Assembly: GCA_944322725.1 (NCBI GenBank)
Contig: CALUPU010000001.1
Location: 186,001 to 250,000 of the forward strand
Direction of reading: 5' to 3'
From: Candidatus Gastranaerophilales bacterium
Lineage (GTDB): Bacteria; Cyanobacteriota; Vampirovibrionia; Gastranaerophilales; Gastranaerophilaceae
Length of the DNA stretch: 64,000 bases
Shown here: in pieces, positions 43,535 to 52,361 of the stretch
Numbering within the stretch: the first letter of the stretch is position 1
Layout of the letters: each line of letters begins with the position of its first letter
The notes under the pieces: generated by a model
Seen by the model: only the letters and a program-made list of their open reading frames with translations
Database searches by the model: none
Told to the model about the DNA's origin: nothing
Made by a program: the position numbers and the translations under genes

Positions 43535-45403
43535 ATGGCAAAATCAATCGTTATTGCAGAACGCGACAATATAGCAGCGGTGTTCGAAGACAATAAAGTT
43601 ACCGAGTTTTTTATACACAGAGGTGATATACTCCTTGGAGATGTTTATTTAAGTAAAGTAGAAAACATCCTGCCCAGTATAGAAGCTGCTTTTGTAAATG
43701 TAGGTTCTGATAAAATGGGCTTTTTGCACGCAGCAGATGTTATTGGCAAAGGCGGCTTGCAGGATAAACTTTCACCCAAACAAAAGCTTGTTGTTCAGGT
43801 TGTGAAAGAACCAACAGGACACAAAGGACCGAGAGTTACCACCTCATTGAGTTTACCCGGAAGATTTTGTGTTCTAATGCCGCAAGAGGCAGGTATCAGT
43901 GTTAGTAAAAAAATCATGTCCGCAAAAGAAAGAGCAAGACTCAAATCTATTGTCAGCCTGATAAAACCTGTCGGACTTGGTGTAATAATCAGAACCGAAG
44001 CAGAAGGTCAAACAGAAGCTGAAATACAAGAAGATTTAGAAATTCTGCTTGAAAAATGGAACACCATTGTTACTCAGGCAGAACTTGTTGACGCACCCAA
44101 TCTTCTCTACAGAGATCAAGATTTACTTTACAGAGTTATAAGAGAAGCCTGCACGGAAGATGTTAAGGAAATTGTGGTTGACACTCCTTATGCAATGCAC
44201 AGAACACAGCAGCTGATTCAAAACTGGAATCTCAATAAAAATATTGATATTTCAGTATACAAAGGCAGCGAACCGTTACTTGTTGCTTCCGGTGTAAAAA
44301 AAGAAATTGAACAGGCGCTTCAAATTAAAGTTAACCTGCCGTCTGGAGGATACCTTTTTATACAGACAACAGAAGCTTTGACTGTAATAGATGTAAACAG
44401 CGGCAAGTTTATAAGTTCTGCCACACAGGACGAAACAATCTTAAAAACAAATAAAGAAGCTGTAAAAGAAATAGCAAGACAGCTGAAACTGCGTAATATA
44501 GGCGGAATGATTATCATTGACTTTATAGATATGCTAAGCCGTGCTGACAAAATTGCTATTTTGGAAGAACTGGAAATGGCTGTAGAATCAGACAAATCAA
44601 AACCGCAAGTCGGTCAGCTTTCAGATCTTGGCTTAGTTGAAATGACTCGCCACAGACAGGGACAAAGCCTAGCAGAAATATTTACTAAAAAATGTTCCCA
44701 CTGCAACGGTACAGGACAAATTTTAGAAGACTTTGGATTTGCATCATCGCTGGCAGAAGGCGAAAATCGTTCTAAAGCTGCAAAATTAAAGCTTCCTATG
44801 AACGGAAAAAATAAACATAACAACGATAAGCACAATAAAGTATTCAATCACCAGAATCCCCAAAATAATAATCAAAAAAACGATTACGATAGACGCAATC
44901 ATACAAAACAGGATGAAATTGTTTCTGAAAATCTTCCTGAAAATCAAGAATCAGGTCAGTCTCAGGAACAACTAAGACGAGACAATAAAAATAGACGTTA
45001 TAATAAAAATAAAAAATACAATAACAGAAGCAGAAAAGAGGAGTTGCAAGAACAATCAACATTGCAGCCGGAAAATGCAGAACTGCAGTCTCAAGAAACT
45101 CTGACAACAGTTCCTGAGCAACCTGCACTATCTTCTGCTATTGATGTGGCAGAGCAGGTCGAAGCAAAAGAAGAAAAGCCTGCTAAAACAACAAGAAAAA
45201 GAGCACCCAGAAAAACTAAAAAATCAGAAGTCCAGGCAGTAGAAGCAGCAGTTTCACAAGAGGTAAAAGTACAGGAAGAACAAACTGAGACACTTTCTGT
45301 AGAAGAAGCCAAACCTGCTAAAAAAACTAAAACAAGAAAAGCTGCCAGGACAAGAAAAAAAGCTTCTGAACAGCCATCAGAACAAGTTGAAGCAAATGTT
45401 TAA
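43535..45403 (+). CDS. rng: Ribonuclease E/G
   Basis: A 622-residue RNase E/G. The S1-like N-terminal domain (about 30-115), the DNase-I-like catalytic domain with VIDVNSGKF (about 286-294) and MIIIDFIDM (about 329-337), and the zinc link KKCSHCNGTGQ (about 386-396) are all present. The last 200 residues are a low-complexity tail rich in Asn, Lys, Glu and Arg, as in RNase E rather than RNase G, but without recognisable degradosome sites. Such tails bind RNA or partner proteins. It is preceded by the radical SAM gene as in many bacteria. Ribosomal protein genes are not adjacent. Confidence 0.95.
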   Translation: MAKSIVIAERDNIAAVFEDNKVTEFFIHRGDILLGDVYLSKVENILPSIEAAFVNVGSDKMGFLHAADVIGKGGLQDKLSPKQKLVVQVVKEPTGHKGPRVTTSLSLPGRFCVLMPQEAGISVSKKIMSAKERARLKSIVSLIKPVGLGVIIRTEAEGQTEAEIQEDLEILLEKWNTIVTQAELVDAPNLLYRDQDLLYRVIREACTEDVKEIVVDTPYAMHRTQQLIQNWNLNKNIDISVYKGSEPLLVASGVKKEIEQALQIKVNLPSGGYLFIQTTEALTVIDVNSGKFISSATQDETILKTNKEAVKEIARQLKLRNIGGMIIIDFIDMLSRADKIAILEELEMAVESDKSKPQVGQLSDLGLVEMTRHRQGQSLAEIFTKKCSHCNGTGQILEDFGFASSLAEGENRSKAAKLKLPMNGKNKHNNDKHNKVFNHQNPQNNNQKNDYDRRNHTKQDEIVSENLPENQESGQSQEQLRRDNKNRRYNKNKKYNNRSRKEELQEQSTLQPENAELQSQETLTTVPEQPALSSAIDVAEQVEAKEEKPAKTTRKRAPRKTKKSEVQAVEAAVSQEVKVQEEQTETLSVEEAKPAKKTKTRKAARTRKKASEQPSEQVEANV

Positions 45404-45418
45404 CAAACAGAGGTTATA

Positions 45419-45781
45419 ATGACTATAAAGAAAAAAATAATATCTTTATTTACGGCAGTTGTAATTGCAATAAGCGGAACTGTTCTGTACTGTAATGCAG
45501 AGACAGTTGACACTGAACAGCAGCAAACACAGCCAATAGTCCAAAAGACAGAAACTACCGTTAAATCAAGAAAAAGCGAAATAAAACATGTAATTAAAAA
45601 ATTCGCTGTTTCTATGTCCTGGGTATTTTTGTCAATAATTGTTATTTTGGCAGTGCTTCTTGTCTATAAAAAACTTGGTAACACAAGGAATATCAAAACA
45701 AATAGAGAAGATATTTCAAAAAATTTAAACTCACCGGAAACAGTAGAAGAAGCTACAAGATTTTTTATTGAAAAGTTCTAG
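45419..45781 (+). CDS. Small membrane protein, exported type
   Basis: A 120-residue protein with an N-terminal signal or anchor (about 6-25, ISLFTAVVIAISGTVLYCNA), a short Gln/Thr-rich loop, and one membrane helix (about 63-85, VSMSWVFLSIIVILAVLLVY). The C-terminus is charged. It follows rng by 15 bases and is convergent with the small Cys-rich gene, overlapping by four bases. An AGAGG ribosome site is present. Function unknown. Confidence 0.7.
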   Translation: MTIKKKIISLFTAVVIAISGTVLYCNAETVDTEQQQTQPIVQKTETTVKSRKSEIKHVIKKFAVSMSWVFLSIIVILAVLLVYKKLGNTRNIKTNREDISKNLNSPETVEEATRFFIEKF

Positions 45782-46017
45782 AAGTTAGAGATTTGTTTAA
45801 GACAGCTTTCAGGCTCTCCGTATTCTTTAAGGAGAGCTTTTACAATTTTGGGCATCTGGCATACAAAAGAATAATTTCCACCTGCAAGAGAGCATTTTGC
45901 GCAATCACAGTTAATCTCATAGCACTCGATTGCCTGCTGTGTCCAGTTTTGCATAATAGATGCAGAAATTTCACCGTTTGTCTGCGGAGTATACAAGTCA
46001 GAAATTATAGAAATCAT
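45778..46017 (-). CDS. Small Cys-rich hypothetical protein
   Basis: About 79 residues from the ATG at 46017, which has an AGGGG ribosome site; a TTG two codons earlier is less likely. It has a cluster of Cys (ECYEINCDCAKCSLAGG) and a later FVCQMPKIVKALLKEYG, which could bind a metal or cluster. Similar small Cys-rich proteins are widespread in anaerobes, but I do not recognise a named family. It overlaps the convergent gene by four bases. Confidence 0.65.
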   Translation of the reverse strand: MISIISDLYTPQTNGEISASIMQNWTQQAIECYEINCDCAKCSLAGGNYSFVCQMPKIVKALLKEYGEPESCLKQISNF

Positions 46018-46100
46018 AATCAAACCCCTGTATTACAACATCCCCATTTGTAATATAACTTATTTTTGATTAGATTTACTCGGCTTAATGAATGATTTTA

Positions 46101-46874
46101 CTACACAAGTAAAACATGTGCGTCATATATAAGTTTCAGACCTTCAAGAGTAATATTCGGACTGATAAAATCAAATTTTCTTTCCATATATTGTGCTACT
46201 ATATCAGAATATCCGCCTGTAGCTATAATTAAAGCAGTTTCGCCCAGTTCTTTTTCACACTCTTTTATCAAGCCGTCTATCATGCAGGCGTGACCCCGTA
46301 CTATACCGGAAAGCATTGCATCAATTGTATTTTTCCCTATAGCATTATTAGGGGCTTCGATTTTAATTAAAGGCAGTTTAGAAGTAAATTTTTTCAAACT
46401 TTCTGCCTGAATTTTCATACCTGCACAAATCACTCCGCCCAGAAAATCTCCGTTCCCTCTGACTACATCAAAAGAAGTTGCTGTTCCCATATCAACAACA
46501 ATAGATGTTTTTTTATAGAGACTGTAGGCAGCAAAGGCATTAACAATTCTGTCCGCACCTACTTCCTCAGGGGAATCTACACAGTAGTTAAGAAGATTTG
46601 TCGTTTTATTTGATACAACAAAAGGATTTATATTGAGATATCTCCTGAGTGCGTTTTTATAACGTTCTGTAAGGCATACTACTACACTGCACAGGCATGC
46701 CGAATCTATTTCGTTTTCATAATTATGAATCTTTAACAGATTAATAAGCAGTATGCCTATTTCATCTTCGGAGCGATGCTTTTCGGAGGCAATTGACCAT
46801 GTTTCAACAAGCTTTTCCTCGTTAAAAAGCCCTATAGTTGTAGATGTATTTCCTATATCCAGTGTTAATAACAT
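46101..46874 (-). CDS. coaX: Type III pantothenate kinase
   Basis: A 257-residue CoaX, the first step of CoA synthesis from pantothenate. It has the ASKHA fold signature: DIGNTSTTIGLF (5-16), GADRIVNAFAAY (about 104-115), and VVDMGTATSFDVV (about 123-135) with the catalytic Asp. With panB and panC elsewhere in this window, most of the pantothenate route up to 4'-phosphopantothenate is represented, except panD and panE. A GAGG ribosome site precedes the ATG. Confidence 0.96.
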   Translation of the reverse strand: MLLTLDIGNTSTTIGLFNEEKLVETWSIASEKHRSEDEIGILLINLLKIHNYENEIDSACLCSVVVCLTERYKNALRRYLNINPFVVSNKTTNLLNYCVDSPEEVGADRIVNAFAAYSLYKKTSIVVDMGTATSFDVVRGNGDFLGGVICAGMKIQAESLKKFTSKLPLIKIEAPNNAIGKNTIDAMLSGIVRGHACMIDGLIKECEKELGETALIIATGGYSDIVAQYMERKFDFISPNITLEGLKLIYDAHVLLV

Positions 46875-46959
46875 ATTTACCTCACATAATATTTTAACAA
46901 AAAAATATTATTAAACATTTTTTGATATAATATTTGTGATGGAAATAATGAGAGATAAT

Positions 46960-47895
46960 ATGAAAAAAATAATACTATTCTTTGTACTTGTGTTCTGTTT
47001 TTGTTCAGGAACACAGGCATTTTGTTCGGAAAACTTCAACCTGTCAGAGATTGGCTTTCATAAAAAGACTGATATTGCACCTCAAATACAAATAAGAAAT
47101 ATCTTTGAAAACTATCAAAAATATACAAATTCACATAACCTTGACAAATTTTTAAATCTTCATGACAGTTCTTACAGGAGTTCTGACGGATACGACAGAG
47201 AACGTCTTAAAGAACTTGCGCAAGAATCTTGGAAAGAATATCCGGATGTAAAATATTCTGTTAAAGTGCTTTCTGTTGATGTCGATGTTGATAATGCAAC
47301 GGTAATTACAAAAGAAACACTCTCAGGTACGACCCATACAGCCGTTGAGTTTGTTAAGGGAACAGGCTATATTGACTCAGAATCCACTGCTATATACTAT
47401 CTCAGAAGATGTTCCAATGAATGGAAAATAATATCGGACTTTGTTGTATCTGAAAAAACTTCAATGAGATACGGTATGGCAAAGTTTATACCGATGAGTC
47501 TTGATGCTCCTGCTATTGTTGCGCCTGAGGAAGAATACACTGCTATCTTAAAAATGAATGTACCTCGTTCATATCTTGCCCTTGTTTCAATAGCAAACGA
47601 ACCTATTACCTATCCTTTGCAGAAAAGTACGGATGTATTCAGAAACTTAAAGAATACCGGAATACAGGAAAGAATCCTGAAAAGCAATAACGGTTCAAAA
47701 AACGAGAATGCGGTTGCGTCTATAGGTATAGCAAAACCTGATATCAAAGACAATAACATTAATGTTAATATTGTCGGAGTGGCTTTCTTGTCGAGCCGTG
47801 TTAATGTTGTTAAACACAAACTCGACAACATTGCACCTTTAACTGAAAAATCTGTAGATGCACAAATTACCCAAGAGGCTGATTCTAAAAAATGA
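46960..47895 (+). CDS. Exported protein with NTF2-like domain
   Basis: About 311 residues from the ATG at 46960 (MKKIILFFVLVF); earlier in-frame starts at 46936 (GTG) to 46948 are possible. A signal peptide is followed by a region (about 45-165) with the layout of NTF2/SnoaL-like folds: an N-terminal helix pair (IFENYQKYTNSHNLDKFLNL) and beta strands ending WKIISDFVV. The second half is beta-rich and unrecognised. It overlaps the lspA start by four bases, so the two are coupled. The function is unknown; such domains bind small ligands. Confidence 0.65.
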   Translation: MKKIILFFVLVFCFCSGTQAFCSENFNLSEIGFHKKTDIAPQIQIRNIFENYQKYTNSHNLDKFLNLHDSSYRSSDGYDRERLKELAQESWKEYPDVKYSVKVLSVDVDVDNATVITKETLSGTTHTAVEFVKGTGYIDSESTAIYYLRRCSNEWKIISDFVVSEKTSMRYGMAKFIPMSLDAPAIVAPEEEYTAILKMNVPRSYLALVSIANEPITYPLQKSTDVFRNLKNTGIQERILKSNNGSKNENAVASIGIAKPDIKDNNINVNIVGVAFLSSRVNVVKHKLDNIAPLTEKSVDAQITQEADSKK

Positions 47896-48359
47896 ATGTA
47901 TATAAATGTAAAAAAACATTGATATTTACATTATTGACACTTGTTTTTTGCGCATTTTCTCTTTTTATGCGAGATTTGCTGGTTTCAGGCTTCAACAATT
48001 TAGATGCAGGTATTTTTAAAATTGATTATATAAAAAATTATGGTGCAGCATTCAGTTTGTTTCACACGCACACTTCTTTTTTGATAACAGTGTCAATCTG
48101 CATATTATTTGCAGCTTTATATTACATATTGACAAACATAAAATCCTTTACAAAGTCAGATATATTTTTTTGTGCTCTTTTGTGCGCAGGTATTATTTGC
48201 AACCTTTCAGAGAGATTGCTGGACGGATTTGTAACTGATTATATCAGATTGAATTTTGTTGTCTTTCCAATTTTTAACATATCAGATGTGTTTATAAGTA
48301 TTGGTGCTTTTGCGCTTATTTGTAATATACTGTTTAATAATGAACAGGAAAGAAATTGA
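47892..48359 (+). CDS. lspA: Signal peptidase II (lipoprotein)
   Basis: A 155-residue integral membrane aspartyl protease that cleaves prolipoprotein signal peptides. Motifs are NYGAAFSLF (49-57, usual NxGaAFG) and the catalytic Asp pair D116 (VTDYI) and D132 (FNISDVFI). Four membrane helices fit the family. The NLSERLLDG segment replaces the more usual N-l-i-D-R-l-x-x-G. It overlaps the upstream exported-protein gene by four bases. Confidence 0.88.
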   Translation: MNVYKCKKTLIFTLLTLVFCAFSLFMRDLLVSGFNNLDAGIFKIDYIKNYGAAFSLFHTHTSFLITVSICILFAALYYILTNIKSFTKSDIFFCALLCAGIICNLSERLLDGFVTDYIRLNFVVFPIFNISDVFISIGAFALICNILFNNEQERN

Positions 48360-49266
48360 AGAATATAAAATAGAACAGGATGATGCAAATCAGCGTCTGG
48401 ATGCTTTTTTAAGCACTGTATATCCGGATATATCCCGTTCGTATTTACAAAAGCAGATTAAAAATAATACTGTTTTAGTTAACAACAAACAGGCGAAACC
48501 ATCTCAAATACTTAAAATTGATGATATTGTGTCAATAAATTTTGATGTTGAGAAAGAAATTAATATTAACCCTGAAAATATACCTCTTGATATCAGGTAT
48601 GAAGATGACTCAATGCTGGTAGTGAACAAGCCCTCCGGCATGCTGACACATCCGACTTCTGTTGAAAAAAACGGGACTCTTGTTAATGCACTGCTGTATT
48701 ATACACAGGGAAAACTTTCTGACTGTAACGGCAAATTACGACCCGGAATAGTTCACAGGCTGGATAGAAATACTTCCGGACTGCTTATGATAGCAAAAAC
48801 AAATGAGGCATATGAATGTTTGAAACATCAAATGCAGGATAAATTGACAGAAAAAAAATATTACGCTGTTGTTTGCGGCAATATCAATACGGATGAAGGC
48901 ACAATTAATAAAAATATAGGAAGACACCCGTCAAAACCGGAGAAAATGGCTGTAACTGCCGATGGTAAGCCTTCGGTAACACATTTTAAAGTTCTTGAAC
49001 GTTTCGGCAGTCATACATTTCTTGATATAACACTCGAAACAGGCAGAACTCACCAGATAAGAGTGCATATGTCATATATAAAACATCCTATAGTTAATGA
49101 TACGATGTACGGCGGCGGAAAATTACCGGTTAAAACAGATGAGCAGGTTCTTCAAGCATATTCTTTGAAATTTATTTCACCGTTTGACAATAAACAGAAG
49201 CATATAGAACTTGAACCTGATAATGATATAATTAAGACATTAAATTATTTGAGGAACAAAAAATGA
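48340..49266 (+). CDS. RluA/RluD-type pseudouridine synthase
   Basis: About 308 residues from the ATG at 48340 (MNRKEIEEYK); the frame opens 13 codons earlier inside lspA. An S4-type RNA-binding domain (about 10-75, RLDAFLSTVYPDISRSYLQK) precedes the catalytic domain with HRLDRNTSGLLMIAK, whose Asp is the nucleophile, and later GRTHQIRVHM. It probably modifies 23S rRNA or tRNA. Start and lspA stop overlap by 20 bases. Confidence 0.93.
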   Translation: MNRKEIEEYKIEQDDANQRLDAFLSTVYPDISRSYLQKQIKNNTVLVNNKQAKPSQILKIDDIVSINFDVEKEININPENIPLDIRYEDDSMLVVNKPSGMLTHPTSVEKNGTLVNALLYYTQGKLSDCNGKLRPGIVHRLDRNTSGLLMIAKTNEAYECLKHQMQDKLTEKKYYAVVCGNINTDEGTINKNIGRHPSKPEKMAVTADGKPSVTHFKVLERFGSHTFLDITLETGRTHQIRVHMSYIKHPIVNDTMYGGGKLPVKTDEQVLQAYSLKFISPFDNKQKHIELEPDNDIIKTLNYLRNKK

Positions 49267-49625
49267 TTAAACAAATAGAAAAATATCTGTATATACTTGT
49301 TGAATTACTTATAATTACTGCTTTTTGTGTATTTATATATTTTAATATTGATAAATCAGCCCAGTTTTTCTGTCCTTTGATGCAAAAAACATATACTGCA
49401 AAACTGATTTATCTTGCAATCCTGCACGGAGCACTGGGATTTGCTGCAGGCTATATTCTGTGTGCGCTTTTGAGAACCAAAGTAACCGAGTTATGTGAAG
49501 CTTATCAAAAAAGGCATGAAAATATATCTATTCAAAATGATGGTGACAAAGCCAGAATTGAAGTACTTGAAGCTAAAATTAAAACGCTGGAAGCTGCGTT
49601 GGATGCAGCATTAAAGGATAAATAA
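49263..49625 (+). CDS. LapA-like small membrane protein
   Basis: A 120-residue protein with two membrane helices (about 7-28 and 48-70) and a C-terminal coiled coil (about 70-118, IEVLEAKIKTLEAALDAALK), the layout of the LapA/DUF1049 family, though with little sequence identity. Cytoplasmic C-terminal coiled coils of this kind are linked to envelope assembly in E. coli. It overlaps the pseudouridine synthase stop by four bases and precedes a terminator, so it closes the operon. Confidence 0.65.
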   Translation: MIKQIEKYLYILVELLIITAFCVFIYFNIDKSAQFFCPLMQKTYTAKLIYLAILHGALGFAAGYILCALLRTKVTELCEAYQKRHENISIQNDGDKARIEVLEAKIKTLEAALDAALKDK

Positions 49626-49657
49626 ATAAAAAGTATATACTCGCATAATGTTTATTC

Positions 49658-49689
49658 TAAAACCGCTTACATTAAAATAAGCGGTTTTA
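49658..49689 (+). terminator. Terminator closing the lspA operon
   Basis: A 12-bp perfect stem, TAAAACCGCTTA/TAAGCGGTTTTA, with an eight-base loop and TTTTA tail. Confidence 0.93.
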
Positions 49690-49873
49690 TTGCATTTTAA
49701 ACAATTTGTTAAGATTTGTAACATGGTATATAACAAATATAGCAATTTTCTATACAAAATTTTGTTTATATAAATACAGAGAGAAAATCAAAAAAGCAAA
49801 ACTAAAAACTAACACAAAATTCCAACTACAAACCACTACCCGTACCACTAAAGATTGTTTTAAGGAGAAAAAA

Positions 49874-50179
49874 ATGACTATTGGGGCTATTAACACAAGA
49901 TTGTTATCGCTGACAATGTACAAGAGTAATCTTGAGTTCAGCATAACTTCAATAACTAACAAAAGGCAGCAAATTGCATATCAAACAATGCAGTTGTCCG
50001 ATGCAGATTGGGAATCCGATCCAAGAGTGCAGCAGCTTCAAGCATATGACCAGTATCTTGAATTGCAGCAGAAAAACCTTGAGACTCAGCAAAAGGCAGC
50101 TACAAATGAGTTAGAAAGTATGCAGAAAATACTTGATACTAACGTCAAGAAAGACTTTACACTGCAACTGAATGCATAA
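49874..50179 (+). CDS. Short MGMA(A/T)SQ-family paralogue
   Basis: A 101-residue helical protein, MTIGAINTRLLSLTMYKSNL..., ending DTNVKKDFTLQLNA. An AAGGAG site lies seven bases before this ATG, so the earlier in-frame start (49706) is rejected. It aligns with the 107-residue protein at 18974 over its full length: the ESDPRVQQL segment matches SDDPMVKKL, and the last helix (NELESMQKILDTNV) matches the C-terminal helix of that protein and of the two large ones. It is a stand-alone paralogue 27 kb from the cluster. Confidence 0.75.
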   Translation: MTIGAINTRLLSLTMYKSNLEFSITSITNKRQQIAYQTMQLSDADWESDPRVQQLQAYDQYLELQQKNLETQQKAATNELESMQKILDTNVKKDFTLQLNA

Positions 50180-50287
50180 TTTTCCCGGGAATTAGGCATT
50201 CAAGGGAAATGCAGCAATTTGTAAAACCATCTTATTTTACCTTTCCTATAATTGAATTTAAGAATCTTATTTGATAAGATTAGTTTA

Positions 50288-50575
50288 ATGAATATATTTC
50301 AAACATTTGAACTATTCTTGTCACAACCATTAAGTATTATTCGTAATCGAATAATACAAATTTGTCATGTTGAAGCAAACGGTGTGGAAATTCAAAACAA
50401 ACTGCAGTTTAATTTGTCGGAGGAATCAGCACAGATTAATGTCTATAACAGTCCCGGGATGTATAATCTGCTTTCGTCCGTACTGTACAAAAGAAAAAAA
50501 TTGAGTGAATTAAACAATGATAATAAAAAAAGCAAAATTTATAACGAGCGCACAAAAACTCTCACAATGTCCTGA
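50288..50575 (+). CDS. Possible small protein overlapping engB
   Basis: A 95-codon frame, MNIFQTFELFLSQPLSIIRN onwards, whose last 59 bases overlap the start of engB in another frame. Residues 20-65 (NRIIQICHVEANGVEIQNKL) look like normal coding sequence, the tail (KIYNERTKTL) is a by-product of the engB frame. No good ribosome site. It may be a gene that lost its end, or an upstream extension. It is listed as uncertain. Confidence 0.35.
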   Translation: MNIFQTFELFLSQPLSIIRNRIIQICHVEANGVEIQNKLQFNLSEESAQINVYNSPGMYNLLSSVLYKRKKLSELNNDNKKSKIYNERTKTLTMS

Positions 50576-51092
50576 TTTCGGTATACCTGAGATTGCACTG
50601 CTCGGCCGTTCCAATGTCGGCAAATCATCATTTATTAATGCAATCACAAACAATAATAAACTGGCAAAAACAAGTAATAAACCGGGCAAAACAAGACTTA
50701 TAAATCTTTTTGATTTTGATGAAAAATATATTGTTGCCGATTTACCGGGTTACGGATATGCACAGGTATCAAGACAAATGCAGAATGAATGGCAGAAAAA
50801 CTTAGAAGAGTACCTCTTAAACAGAGATACTCTTAAGCTTTTGATTCAATTTATTGATTCACGCCATGAAATCCAAAAAAATGATTTACAAATGCAGGAA
50901 TGGCTCTTTCACAACGGTCTGAATTCTGTTGTAATAGCCACAAAGATAGATTTAACGCAAAAATCCAGAATTCAGACAAAAATAAATGAACTTAAGAAAG
51001 TCACACAAAGAGATGTTTTCCCTTTTTCTGCCGTAAATAACAGATATAATGATGCAATAATAAAATACCTTGAAAATGCTGTAACAGTTTAA
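50517..51092 (+). CDS. engB: GTP-binding protein EngB/YsxC
   Basis: A 191-residue GTPase needed for 50S ribosome assembly. G motifs: GRSNVGKS (G1, about 31-38), T in the switch I region KPGKT, DLPGYG (G3) and TKIDL (G4, about 146-150). Length is normal. It starts inside a small overlapping frame. The stop is next to the convergent zinc-ribbon gene. Confidence 0.95.
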   Translation: MIIKKAKFITSAQKLSQCPDFGIPEIALLGRSNVGKSSFINAITNNNKLAKTSNKPGKTRLINLFDFDEKYIVADLPGYGYAQVSRQMQNEWQKNLEEYLLNRDTLKLLIQFIDSRHEIQKNDLQMQEWLFHNGLNSVVIATKIDLTQKSRIQTKINELKKVTQRDVFPFSAVNNRYNDAIIKYLENAVTV

Positions 51093-51093
51093 T

Positions 51094-51435
51094 TTAAGTT
51101 TGTTTTCTCAAATTTTCAGGTATATATTTCTGCCAGTCATCCTCAAGGCTGCTGAAGAAATTGTGCGCATCAATCACATCATCGTAACAAATAGCGTCAG
51201 GACCCTCCTGAATCTGCAATGCAGCCTCAGAAAGCGTTGTATTTTTGTCAATTTTTTCTTCGCATCCGCCAAGAAGCGCTATACCGAATGATTTACCGCA
51301 ATTCTGGCATACAATCTGCAATACTGTTAAATTTTTTTCTTTTCTTAAAACAAATACAGAATCTTCTGTAAAATCCGCTTTACACTCCGAACAGCACATG
51401 TCGGCAAAAAGCATTTTAACTATTTTCTTGTCCAT
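51094..51435 (-). CDS. Zinc-ribbon hypothetical protein
   Basis: A 113-residue protein whose N-terminal half holds two Cys pairs, CCSECK and CQNCGKSFG (about 14-19 and 42-50), the usual CxxC...CxxC zinc ribbon. The C-terminal half is acidic (DAICYDDVIDAHNFFSSLED). Proteins of this kind, often found with GTPase or ribosome genes, have no known function. It is convergent with engB (stop codons one base apart). Confidence 0.7.
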   Translation of the reverse strand: MDKKIVKMLFADMCCSECKADFTEDSVFVLRKEKNLTVLQIVCQNCGKSFGIALLGGCEEKIDKNTTLSEAALQIQEGPDAICYDDVIDAHNFFSSLEDDWQKYIPENLRKQT

Positions 51436-51583
51436 ACAATCCTCATATTACTATAAAAAAAATTAAGATTTTAACACTTTTTAAACTTTTCCTCCATAAA
51501 GATGTTTAGAATTTTTTAAACGGGGAATTATAATTATGTGATAGATAAAAGTAGTAGTTTAAATAGATAAAGTAGGTGGCATC
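51436..51583. other. Intergenic region upstream of the micro-ORF
   Basis: AT-rich. It contains a TATAAT-like hexamer (about 51529-51534) and a TTTAGA-like hexamer about 17 bases before it, a possible promoter for the 31-residue frame. Nothing else stands out. Confidence 0.35.
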
Positions 51584-51679
51584 ATGGAAATTTTAAGTTT
51601 AGTAGCATTTGGCGGTTTGATGTATTTGTGCTTCATTACAATTCCTGAAATTATGGAAAAAAGAGCAGCACAACACTAA
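51584..51679 (+). CDS. 31-residue single-membrane-helix protein
   Basis: A small frame, MEILSLVAFGGLMYLCFITI then PEIMEKRAAQH. One hydrophobic helix covers about residues 4-20, with a charged C-terminus. An AGGTGG ribosome site lies six bases before the ATG and a terminator-like hairpin follows the stop. Codon use looks normal. It resembles the single-helix membrane microproteins that accompany membrane enzyme complexes, but no family is recognised. Confidence 0.6.
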   Translation: MEILSLVAFGGLMYLCFITIPEIMEKRAAQH

Positions 51680-51707
51680 TCCTCAAATACAAAAAAGTAT
51701 CAATGTT

Positions 51708-51746
51708 ATGCCCTTGAAAGCTGTTTTTACGGTCTTTTAGGGGCAT
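51708..51746 (+). terminator. Terminator after the 31-residue gene
   Basis: ATGCCCTTGAAAG and CTTTTAGGGGCAT form 13 pairs with two G-U wobbles, followed by TTTCTTAAT. The T-run is weak. Confidence 0.55.
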
Positions 51747-51785
51747 TTCTTAATCAATATGACGACATAAGTGTACAAAAGTTCC

Positions 51786-52361
51786 TTATAAAATACCTTT
51801 AGTTGAAGGAATCTCTTCTGAGTTACCTGCAGTTACAGCTTGCTTTAAAGCCCTGGCAAATGATTTAAACATTGCTTCCGCAGTGTGGTGTGCATCAGTA
51901 CCTTCTAATTGTTTTATATGTACACACATGCCTGCATTTTGTGCAAGACTGTTAAAAAAGTGAGGAATCAGTATTGTTGAAAAATCAGATATTTTTTCTT
52001 CTGTTATTGTAGAAGTAACTTTAGAATACGGTCTTCCTGACAAATCAACAGCACACATCACCAGTGCGTCATCCATTGGCAGAATGAATTGACCGTATCT
52101 GTTTATACCTTTTTTGTCTTTTAACGCGTCAGAGAGTGCGCAGCCTAGCGCTAATGCAACATCTTCAACAAGGTGGTGTTCATCTCCGTCCAGAGAAACA
52201 GCGTTGATATCTACATCAAAACCACTGTGGTAGGCAAATTGCTCTAGCATGTGTTTAAAAAATTTAAATTCACAGTTTATATTGTACTTACTGCTTCCGT
52301 CAATATTTAGCTTAACCGAGATTTCAGTTTCCCTGGTTTTTCTGTCAATTTGGGACTCTCT
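51786..52361 (-). CDS. hisB: Imidazoleglycerol-phosphate dehydratase
   Basis: A 191-residue HisB (dehydratase only). Histidine motifs of the manganese site are EHHLVEDVALALG (about 60-72) and DAHHTAEAMFKS (about 158-169); AQNAGMCVHI is also standard. The ATG at 52361 has GGAG ten bases upstream and gives the expected length; the frame extends 12 codons more. It overlaps the end of the HisC-HAD gene by 17 bases, so steps 7 and 8 of histidine synthesis are coupled. Confidence 0.95.
   Translation of the reverse strand, partial: RESQIDRKTRETEISVKLNIDGSSKYNINCEFKFFKHMLEQFAYHSGFDVDINAVSLDGDEHHLVEDVALALGCALSDALKDKKGINRYGQFILPMDDALVMCAVDLSGRPYSKVTSTITEEKISDFSTILIPHFFNSLAQNAGMCVHIKQLEGTDAHHTAEAMFKSFARALKQAVTAGNSEEIPSTKGIL

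Noticed and set aside
49706-49873. N-terminal extension of the short MGM-family gene at 49874
   Set aside because: The extension is basic and unlike the family; the AAGGAG ribosome site lies before the ATG at 49874.
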